NCBI GenBank assembly: GCA_002348265.1
Contig: DEAT01000003.1
Coordinates: 1 to 21,360, forward strand
Reading direction: 5' to 3'
DNA from: Gemmatimonadales bacterium UBA2975
Lineage (GTDB): Bacteria; Gemmatimonadota; Gemmatimonadetes; Longimicrobiales; Gaopeijiaceae
Length of the DNA: 21,360 nucleotides
The position numbers and the translations under genes were made by a program. Positions 15,488 to 21,360 of the stretch are shown piece after piece (the stretch's first letter is position 1; the number at the start of each line of letters is the position of its first letter). A model generated the notes under the pieces. It had not been told where the DNA came from. It was given only the letters and a program-made list of their open reading frames with translations, and did not search any database.

Positions 15488-16330
15488 TCACTCTACGCGC
15501 TGGTGTTCCGTATACACGTTAAAGCCTCCCTTACGGGTAAAACCCACAAGCGTGTGCTTGAATCGTCGAGCTAGGTCGACAGCCAGGCTAGATGGTGCAC
15601 CCACTGCCACCAACATCGGGATTCCAGCAGTAACGGCCTTCTGGACTAGCTCGAAGGAAGCACGCCCGCTAACCACGAGAATCTTATTACTAGCGGGAAG
15701 TCTACGAGCCAGAAGCTCGTGACCCACAACCTTGTCTACTGCATTGTGTCGGCCTACGTCCTCCATTACGACTTGGCGTTTGCCGCTAGTGTCGAAAAGT
15801 CCTGCGGCGTGAAGTCCGCCGGTACGCTCGAACACCGCCTGCCGTTCGAGTAGTCGGTCAGGCAACTCAGTTATCAACTCAACATCAACCTTCAGACCAT
15901 CCGGTAGTAGTTGGCACCCCGCGGCTTCAACGGCTTCGAGAGAGGCCTTACCACAGACACCGCAACTCGAATTTGTAAAGACATTACGGCGCAAAAGCTC
16001 AAGGTCGAATCTAACATCTGGAGCTAGCTTGGCTTCAACGACATTGTACTCCTGCTCTTCCGGGCCTTGGCAATACGATAGCTCAAGCACATCGGAGGCT
16101 GACGACAGCACACCTTCGCTACGAAGAAATCCAGCAACTAGGTCGAAATCATTCCCAGGCGTTCGCATCGTAATCGCTATCGACTCGACTCGACGCCCTT
16201 CTTTTCCTACCCATGAAACCCGAATCTCAAGCGGCTCTTCAACAGCCAAAACATCCTTCCGAGACTGGGACGAACCATCCCGGTAACGCTCGACCCGGGC
16301 CGTCTTTGTCCCGCCTCTCTGACCAATCAC
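15488..16330 (-). CDS. fdhD: Formate dehydrogenase accessory sulfurtransferase FdhD
   Basis: FdhD moves sulfur from a cysteine desulfurase to the molybdenum cofactor, which formate dehydrogenases need for activity. The 280-residue length is normal. The key CxxC loop is SSCGVCGKAS with Cys123 and Cys126; other family blocks are EEPLEIRV (31-38), RTPGNDFDLVAGFL (about 56-69), a METDVGRHNAVDK-like block read here as EDVGRHNAVDK, and SGRASFELVQKA. It starts at GTG 16330 with no clear Shine-Dalgarno, so the exact start is uncertain. It is the first gene of a fdhD-mobA-acyltransferase operon and divergent from the S9 peptidase. Its likely client is the molybdopterin oxidoreductase cut by the right window edge. 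Confidence 0.95.
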   Translation of the reverse strand: MIGQRGGTKTARVERYRDGSSQSRKDVLAVEEPLEIRVSWVGKEGRRVESIAITMRTPGNDFDLVAGFLRSEGVLSSASDVLELSYCQGPEEQEYNVVEAKLAPDVRFDLELLRRNVFTNSSCGVCGKASLEAVEAAGCQLLPDGLKVDVELITELPDRLLERQAVFERTGGLHAAGLFDTSGKRQVVMEDVGRHNAVDKVVGHELLARRLPASNKILVVSGRASFELVQKAVTAGIPMLVAVGAPSSLAVDLARRFKHTLVGFTRKGGFNVYTEHQRVE

Positions 16331-16646
16331 AATGACTTAGTCAGAAAAGCAGGAAAGACTTGAACAAGCTCATCATGGGAGCATCCACTTATCGGTCCTT
16401 TGCCATCATTATTTCTCCAAATTCTCTCTCGGGGCCTGATTCTCGGCGCCTATTAAGGACAATCCATCGTGCATATCGAGCACTGCATCGGACACCTCTT
16501 TGGTAGTGATGATTCGTCAAGCTATGCAGATCCTCCGAACACCGCCAAACGATTACTTTGAAGGCGCTTGCCGGCGCTGCCAACATGACGCCTCTTCTCA
16601 GAGCTTAAGGTATTCCGGCATCACTCACATCTTGAGAACCTCGCAC
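16331..16646. other. Divergent spacer between fdhD and the S9 peptidase gene
   Basis: Both flanking genes read outward, so promoters for each must lie here, yet no -35/-10 pair is convincing by eye. A frame continues upstream of the S9 ATG to a TTG at 16500, but it would add 49 residues before a normal signal peptide, so I leave it out. A GTGC/GCAC hairpin lies near 16469-16483. No RNA gene or mobile remnant was recognised. Confidence 0.5.
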
Positions 16647-19238
16647 ATGTTCGTTCTGCACCGATACAAGTCTCAGGGCAATCTCGCTCACTGGTTTGTA
16701 CCTGTCTTTATTATGGCCTGCCTGCCTCTACTCTGCGTTCCTATACCTGCAGCCGCTCAATCGAGCGGGGCGCGTCCAGACGCAGCTGCAGACTTCGACA
16801 TGGCAGCCCGATGGGCACCATACAAGATCCGTGAAATGGTGCACAGCACTACAGTCTCACCCCGCTGGATCAAGGATACTGAGACTTTTTGGTACGAATG
16901 GGAAAACGCCGATGGAACGTTCTTCTATCTAGTGAACCCGGAACGTGGAACCCGAAACCAACTCTTCGACAATGACGTGATGGCCGCAGAGTTGACTAGG
17001 ATCACCAGAGACCCCTGGGATGGGCAGCACCTTCCTATCACTAATATCCGCTTCCTCAACGACGACACCTTCCAATTTGACGTCGAGTCATCCCAGGATG
17101 AGGAGACACAAGAGGATTCTGGCCAGGATAACGAGGAGCGAGACGATGAAGATGATCGTGAGCGAACACAGAAACGTGTTCATCACTTTGAGTTCACTGT
17201 CTCCACGCAAACGTTACGAGAACTAAGAGACTTCGAGGAGCCCGACGATCACCCTGCGTGGGCAAGCGTCTCTCCCGATGGCCAGACAATCATCTTCGTC
17301 CGTAACTACAACCTATGGATGATGTCGGGTTCGGATTATGAGCGAATCCTCGATGCTCGTCGAGGTAGAGATGGCGACGCGGCGGAAGAAGCTGAAAATG
17401 AACTGGATGTAGAAGAGATTCAGCTCACCACTGACGGAGAGAAGTACTACTCCTATGCCGCAAATGGCACTGGCAGGGGTGAGACCAACGTCTCTCAAGA
17501 AGAGAACAAAGACGATCGCAAGCGGGCTAATCTCACTTGGTCACAAGATTCCCAGCGTTTCGCGTTAGTGCGAACCGACTATCGACAAGTAGGTAAGCTC
17601 TGGGTGGTCCACACGACCGGAAACGACAGGCCTGAGCTCGAAACTTACGCGTACGAGATGCCCGGCGAAGAGAACGTAGACCAGCATGAGATAATCATCT
17701 ACGACGTCGAAAACCGAAGCCAGGTAACCGTCGCCGATCAAACAGAAAAGGACCCAGATCTGAGCATCGTCAACGCGCAGCAGTTCTTCTATCCAGATTC
17801 AGACGAGCCACGCGTATCTCAGTGGATATCTGAAAATTCAGACGAGCTCTATTACCTCCGAATCTCAAGAGATCGACACAGGGCAGCTCTGAGTGTGGCC
17901 AATACCACGACCGGAGAGTTTCGAGACATTCTCGTGGACAGCCTCAACACATACATGGAGACTCGGCAGCCTCAACGCTTGACAGATGGAAGCTGGCTCT
18001 GGTGGTCTGAGCAAGACGGCTGGGCACACATATACAGATATTCCTCTGACGGGAATCTGAGAAATCGACTTACGTCAGGGCCATGGCATGTCGATGGAAT
18101 CGTCGGCATTGACGAGGAGCGCGGGTATGCCTTCCTCACCGGTCAGGGACGAGAAGATGGAGAAGATCCTTACTATCAACACCTCTACCGTGTAAACCTG
18201 GATGGTTCCGGGTTAGCGCTGCTTAATCCGGGTGACTATGACCATAGATTTTCTATGGGTGAGTCGCGACGCTTCTTCGTCGACAACTACTCCCGAGTAA
18301 ATACAAAACCGGCATCCGCCCTATACAACGCCCAAGGGACAAAGATTTTAGACCTTGAGATTTCGGACTTCTCTGCTTTGGATGACGCAGGCTATTCATT
18401 CCCTGAGCCTTTCGTGGCCGAGGCCGCTGACGGAGTTACCGACATCTACGGTGTCATGTATAAACCCTACAACTTTGATCCAGAAAAGAACTATCCAATC
18501 GTCGCTTATGTGTACCCAGGTCCTCAAACGGAGTCAGTGTCAAAGTTCTGGTCAACCAACCAATACGAGCAGGCGCTAGCGCAGTTCGGTGTAATCGTCG
18601 TGACGCTAGGAAACAGGGGTGGGAATCCAGACCGATCAAAGTGGTACCACAATTACGGTTATGGTGACCTCCGAGATTACGGCCTGGCAGACAAGAAGGC
18701 TGTTATAGAGCAGCTAGGCGATCGGCACGACTTCGTTGACCTAGACCGAGTCGGAATCTACGGTCACTCAGGGGGTGGGTTCATGTCGACTGCGGCAATG
18801 CTAGTCTACCCAGACTTTTTCAAGGTCGCCGTATCGTCCTCCGGGAATCATAACAATGACGTTTATAATCGCTGGTGGTCGGAGATACACCACGGAGTTC
18901 AGGAAGTAGTCAACGACGATGGGACAATCTCGTTCGAGTACGATATTGAGAAAAACTCAGACCTTGCCGCCAACCTCAAAGGTCATCTGCTTCTAACTAC
19001 GGGAAACGTGGACAATAATGTTCACCACGCAGGAACCCACCGTATGGCAGAGGCCTTGATCCGCGCCAACAAACGCTTCGACTATTTTGTCTTCCCGGGT
19101 CAACGACACGGGTACGGCGATATGGGTGATTACTGGTTTTGGCTGCGAGCAGAATACTTTGTCGAACACTTACTAGGTGCCACGGCAGACATGGCGGATA
19201 TCCTTCCGCTTCAGGTAGAAAGTCCCAAAACCAGATGA
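16647..19238 (+). CDS. Exported S9B-family (dipeptidyl-peptidase IV-like) serine peptidase
   Basis: The 863-residue product starts with a signal peptide (hydrophobic FVPVFIMACLPLLCV, cleavage after PAAAQ near residue 38). A long DPP4-type beta-propeller (about 80-590) is followed by an alpha/beta-hydrolase domain with GHSGGG (nucleophile Ser708), Asp789 in GNVDNNVH and His821 in QRHGYG, a complete Ser-Asp-His triad. Such enzymes cut dipeptides or short peptides in the periplasm or outside. Residues about 145-178 are an unusual run of Asp/Glu/Gln, probably a disordered acidic loop on the propeller. I chose ATG 16647 for the signal peptide; the Shine-Dalgarno is weak. The exact cleavage preference cannot be read from sequence. 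Confidence 0.93.
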   Translation: MFVLHRYKSQGNLAHWFVPVFIMACLPLLCVPIPAAAQSSGARPDAAADFDMAARWAPYKIREMVHSTTVSPRWIKDTETFWYEWENADGTFFYLVNPERGTRNQLFDNDVMAAELTRITRDPWDGQHLPITNIRFLNDDTFQFDVESSQDEETQEDSGQDNEERDDEDDRERTQKRVHHFEFTVSTQTLRELRDFEEPDDHPAWASVSPDGQTIIFVRNYNLWMMSGSDYERILDARRGRDGDAAEEAENELDVEEIQLTTDGEKYYSYAANGTGRGETNVSQEENKDDRKRANLTWSQDSQRFALVRTDYRQVGKLWVVHTTGNDRPELETYAYEMPGEENVDQHEIIIYDVENRSQVTVADQTEKDPDLSIVNAQQFFYPDSDEPRVSQWISENSDELYYLRISRDRHRAALSVANTTTGEFRDILVDSLNTYMETRQPQRLTDGSWLWWSEQDGWAHIYRYSSDGNLRNRLTSGPWHVDGIVGIDEERGYAFLTGQGREDGEDPYYQHLYRVNLDGSGLALLNPGDYDHRFSMGESRRFFVDNYSRVNTKPASALYNAQGTKILDLEISDFSALDDAGYSFPEPFVAEAADGVTDIYGVMYKPYNFDPEKNYPIVAYVYPGPQTESVSKFWSTNQYEQALAQFGVIVVTLGNRGGNPDRSKWYHNYGYGDLRDYGLADKKAVIEQLGDRHDFVDLDRVGIYGHSGGGFMSTAAMLVYPDFFKVAVSSSGNHNNDVYNRWWSEIHHGVQEVVNDDGTISFEYDIEKNSDLAANLKGHLLLTTGNVDNNVHHAGTHRMAEALIRANKRFDYFVFPGQRHGYGDMGDYWFWLRAEYFVEHLLGATADMADILPLQVESPKTR

Positions 19239-19259
19239 TAGTAAGTAAGACTCGATCAA

Positions 19260-19466
19260 TTAAGCCTCGGGGGGATCCCTCCTGATTTCTCCAGGCAGAA
19301 GTTCATCACGCTTCTCACGTATACGAGCCCAGATCCGTGAAGACACAAAAACTCCTGAGACAACCGTATAGGCAGACCCCATTCCAAGCATCAAAGCCAC
19401 CAAGAGCCCACCCAACCACAAGGTGAAACCAACCGCCACCGTAAAACCCGGTCTGAGACCAACCAC
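19260..19466 (-). CDS. Small membrane protein of unknown function
   Basis: This 68-residue frame codes for one long or two short hydrophobic stretches (about 8-40, GFTVAVGFTLWLGGLLVALML then SAYTVVSGVFV) and a charged tail (RIREKRDELLPGEIRRDPPEA). I do not recognise a family. It is likely real: the GTG at 19466 has GGAG exactly seven bases upstream, the composition is that of a membrane protein with positive-inside tail, and it fills the gap between two genes. It is convergent with the S9 peptidase, 21 bases from its stop. The upstream leader contains the nested-stem region at 19491-19582. Confidence 0.65.
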   Translation of the reverse strand: MVGLRPGFTVAVGFTLWLGGLLVALMLGMGSAYTVVSGVFVSSRIWARIREKRDELLPGEIRRDPPEA

Positions 19467-19490
19467 GCTTTATCTCCAGTTTGCAGGACT

Positions 19491-19582
19491 GAGGGGTGCC
19501 TACTCCAATTCCGGCTTTCAGGACAGTTGCTCAGTTAGGCTACCTGAGTAAAGAGCGTATCGACTGTCATTGGGCACCCCTC
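19491..19582. other. Nested inverted repeats able to form a structured RNA or leader
   Basis: Four sets of complementary segments nest without crossing: GAGGGGTGCC (19491-19500) with GGCACCCCTC (19573-19582); CCAAT (19505-19509) with ATTGG (19569-19573, sharing one base with the first); GACAGT (19522-19527) with ACTGTC (19563-19568); CTCAG (19530-19534) with CTGAG (19544-19548), nine-base apical loop. Read on the minus strand it would be the 5' leader of the small membrane protein, ending about 25 bases before its GTG. It does not match the TPP, FMN, SRP RNA or other consensus that I know. Direction and function are unknown. Confidence 0.5.
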
Positions 19583-19727
19583 TTTATCGCAGCAGACAGA
19601 GACAAATATGCCGGCTCGATCTTCTGCCGTCCATGAAGGAACTAACAGTATTGAGAACGACTTTTTTTCATAAAATTGAAAGTTTCGCGTGGTTGGTGTA
19701 CTCATGGGATATCGCCAGATTGAGAGT

Positions 19728-20975
19728 ATGAAAACCCCATACACTACTCTGCACATCATCGCCCTCCTTTCTGCTATTTCAGTAACGGCCCCCGTCTCAA
19801 TAAGCGCACAGGATTCTGAGACAGATATTATTGATCCCGTACCAGGTGAATCGCTGAAGGTATGGCTTTTGACCGCTGGCCCTGGAGATGCAGTTTGGGA
19901 GCGATACGGTCACAACGCGTTACGTGTCCTAGATACAAGCACGGGGCGCGACATATCCTACAACTGGGGAATCTTCAGCTTCGGGGAGCCAGTGCAATTC
20001 ATCGTTCGATTTCTTCAAGGGCGTATGGTTTACATGATGGCACCATTCGATACCGAGGCGATGCTGGCCGCATACGAGAAAGACAATCGGGAAGTGGTGC
20101 TCCAAGAGCTCGATCTGACTCCATCCGAAAAAATCACCCTACAAAACTTCGCTGAAAACAATGCATTACCGGAGAATCGCGATTACTACTACCAATATTT
20201 TCGCGACAATTGCTCTACTCGAGTCCGAGACGCATTAGACATGGTGCTGAAGGGTGAGCTCAATAAGGCTTTTGGTAAAACACCAACGGGAACAAGCTAC
20301 CGGTGGCACACGAAGAGACTCACACAAGCGAACCCGCTCGTATATACTGGGATGGACGCACTACTAGGGCCTGCAACTGATCGCGAGCTAACAATTTGGG
20401 ATGAGCTATTCTTGCCACTGAGCCTGCGCGATCAGGTGCGTGATCTACGAATTCCTCGGGCAGATGGGACAGCGAAATACCTGGTTCTAGCAGAAGAGAG
20501 GGCCGTAGTCTCAACACGTCCAGAAGAGCCAACTGCGCCGCCGAACTGGCTCCTACGGTTCTTATCAGCAGGAATCATTTTCGGAGCAATATTCTCTTCT
20601 CTGAGATCGAATTTTGTTCAGAAGTCAGCAGTACTGAATTTCCTGATAACGGGAGCAGCCACTGTCTGGTCGGGCTTATTAGGCGTCTTGGGATTGATAA
20701 TTGTTGCCCTGCTATTCACAGATCACACTTTCTCAGCATGGAATGAGAACCTCTTTCTCGCCAACCCCATCACATTTGGTATTTCCATTTCTCTGTTCTC
20801 ATCAAGCCTAAACCCAAGCTGGAAAAATAGAGCTAGGAAACTTTCCGCCACGTGTGCGACGATCGCGGTAATCGGATTTATTTGGCAAACAGGCCCTATC
20901 TCCGGACATGAAAATGGAATGTTTTTCGCTTTCCTTCTGCCTGCTCACCTAGGCCTAGCTTGGGGACTGCGGTAG
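19728..20975 (+). CDS. Lnb-like (DUF4105) protein: periplasmic domain plus C-terminal membrane domain
   Basis: The 415-residue product has a signal peptide (1-28, ending SISAQ) and an N-terminal DUF4105/Lnb_N domain (about 42-260) with conserved YGHNALRV (His62) and FRDNCSTRVRDAL (Cys162), a His/Cys pair. From 275 to 413 there are about five membrane helices. In Bacteroides, proteins of this two-part design were described as Lnb, a lipoprotein N-acyltransferase that replaces Lnt and gives triacylated lipoproteins; that is from memory of the literature and the link to this protein is by domain architecture. It would act at the periplasmic face of the inner membrane. ATG 19728 fits the signal peptide; ATG 19704 and GTG 19689 are upstream options. 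Ended by a terminator overlapping its stop. Confidence 0.8.
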   Translation: MKTPYTTLHIIALLSAISVTAPVSISAQDSETDIIDPVPGESLKVWLLTAGPGDAVWERYGHNALRVLDTSTGRDISYNWGIFSFGEPVQFIVRFLQGRMVYMMAPFDTEAMLAAYEKDNREVVLQELDLTPSEKITLQNFAENNALPENRDYYYQYFRDNCSTRVRDALDMVLKGELNKAFGKTPTGTSYRWHTKRLTQANPLVYTGMDALLGPATDRELTIWDELFLPLSLRDQVRDLRIPRADGTAKYLVLAEERAVVSTRPEEPTAPPNWLLRFLSAGIIFGAIFSSLRSNFVQKSAVLNFLITGAATVWSGLLGVLGLIIVALLFTDHTFSAWNENLFLANPITFGISISLFSSSLNPSWKNRARKLSATCATIAVIGFIWQTGPISGHENGMFFAFLLPAHLGLAWGLR

Positions 20976-20994
20976 TCTACAAGCTGGATTTTTT
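20957..20994 (+). terminator. Rho-independent terminator overlapping the end of the Lnb-like gene
   Basis: AGCTTG (20957-20962) pairs with CAAGCT (20980-20985) and GACT (20965-20968) with AGTC (20974-20977), separated by a two-by-two internal loop, with GCGGT as apical loop. Six Ts follow at 20989-20994. The stop codon TAG (20973-20975) sits inside the hairpin, a compact arrangement. Confidence 0.7.
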
Positions 20995-21089
20995 GAAGTG
21001 ATCAGCTACGAGTAGGCGTCCGGAATACTCCTTTGGCTAACCAAAAACTCGAACCAACTAGGGTAATCCGGGATCAGGTATCGGAGCAG

Positions 21090-21117
21090 AAAAAAATAGA
21101 ATTTATGATTACTAAAT
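21090..21117 (-). terminator. Weak candidate terminator of the molybdopterin oxidoreductase gene
   Basis: On the minus strand ATTTA (21117..21113) and TAAAT (21105..21101) form a five-base AT stem with a seven-base loop, and a run of seven Ts (21096..21090) follows. It lies about 36 bases after the TGA of the gene. The stem is very weak, so termination may rely on other factors. Confidence 0.3.
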
Positions 21118-21152
21118 GATGGCCGTGAAGGACGAACATCAAATCAGTGGAA

Positions 21153-21360
21153 TCACGTTTTTTCTCCACCAGCTTTCTTGATGATGATTGGAATAAACTT
21201 GGAAGCTGGTGTTTCACTTCGATGAGCACGGTGCCACAAGGGAACAAGAGAGTTGGTCTCTGGGAAATAGGCAGCACAACAGCCGCGGGGAACATCATAT
21301 TCCACTGCCCTAAACCCAAGTGCTCGTCTAACTAAGCCTCGGTCTTCTATACCGAAGAGA
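21153..21360 (-). CDS. Molybdopterin oxidoreductase (FdhF/YdeP-like formate dehydrogenase family), C-terminus only
   Basis: Reading the minus strand from 21359, an open frame with no start inside the window runs to a TGA at 21155..21153, giving about 68 residues (LFGIEDRGLVRRALGF at its start). It contains PRGCCAAYFPETNSLVPLW and then RSETPASKFIP. The pattern Arg-Gly-Cys-x-Ala-x-Tyr-Phe-Pro-Glu-x-Asn-x-Leu-Val-Pro-Leu followed by TPASK is the end of the MGD-binding domain in FdhF/YdeP-type oxidoreductases. The enzyme would use the MGD cofactor that MobA makes and need FdhD for sulfuration. A shadow frame (21074-21319) on the same strand and one on the plus strand overlap it and are not genes. 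Which substrate it oxidises or reduces cannot be told. Confidence 0.8.
   Translation of the reverse strand, partial: LFGIEDRGLVRRALGFRAVEYDVPRGCCAAYFPETNSLVPLWHRAHRSETPASKFIPIIIKKAGGEKT

Noticed and set aside
16500..16646. N-terminal extension of the S9 peptidase frame from a TTG
   Set aside because: It would put 49 unremarkable residues before a normal signal peptide; ATG 16647 fits the signal peptide.
19491..19582. TPP riboswitch suggested by GGGGTGCC
   Set aside because: The CTGAGA and ACCTGATC-type elements are absent in the right order, and no thiamine gene follows.
19535..19705. Possible 56-residue minus-strand protein starting at ATG 19705
   Set aside because: No Shine-Dalgarno, no family resemblance, and it overlaps both the nested stems and the upstream part of the Lnb-like gene.
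21074..21335. Two small frames (minus 81 residues, plus 62 residues) at the right edge
   Set aside because: Both are shadows of the molybdopterin oxidoreductase C-terminus, which matches a known family in a third frame.
21321..21360. Short hairpin (CGGT/ACCG) at the window end
   Set aside because: It lies inside the coding frame of the molybdopterin oxidoreductase and has only four pairs.

Overview
The window comes from a chromosome of roughly 53-55% GC belonging to a diderm bacterium with a meso-diaminopimelate peptidoglycan. The gene mix (dcw cluster, Ala/Gln signal peptides ending AAQ or SAQ, DUF2911, a dipeptidyl-peptidase-IV-type S9 peptidase, an Lnb-like lipoprotein N-acyltransferase, a lipoprotein cytochrome c) fits the FCB side of the tree, most likely an uncultured Gemmatimonadota lineage. 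That assignment is inference from gene content; no rRNA or other marker in the window settles it.

Region 1 (1-6664, minus strand) is the start of a division and cell wall (dcw) operon in the classic order mraZ-rsmH-ftsL-ftsI-murE-murF-mraY, with mraY cut by the window edge. From rsmH on, neighbours overlap by 1, 4 or 8 bases, so translation is probably coupled. Upstream of mraZ lies a good sigma70-type promoter, and between its -10 box and the mraZ start is a 10-bp-period array of GTGGTA boxes that looks like the MraZ autoregulatory operator.

Region 2 (6665-9520) holds a promoter-proximal spacer with a 10-bp-arm dyad, a strong terminator, an exported TPR protein and a YbgC-type hotdog thioesterase, all on the minus strand. 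Region 3 (9521-11124, plus) has a DUF2911 exported protein and a glycerophosphodiester phosphodiesterase. Region 4 (11158-16330, minus) has a PAS-containing membrane histidine kinase without a response regulator, a lipoprotein cytochrome c, and a compact fdhD-mobA-acyltransferase operon. Region 5 (16647-21360) has a large S9 peptidase, a small membrane protein preceded by a sequence able to fold into nested stems, an Lnb-like protein, and at the right edge the C-terminus of a molybdopterin oxidoreductase that is open at the window end.

Functional links: fdhD (sulfuration of formate dehydrogenase) and mobA (MGD cofactor synthesis) lie 5 kb from the cut-off molybdopterin oxidoreductase, which is a plausible client. 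The Lnb-like protein would finish N-acylation of lipoproteins such as the cytochrome c. No phage, IS element, CRISPR array, tRNA or rRNA was found. I do not see a clearly new multi-gene system. The most interesting items are the MraZ box array, the cryptic Mo-enzyme fragment, the Lnb-like protein and the nested-stem region.
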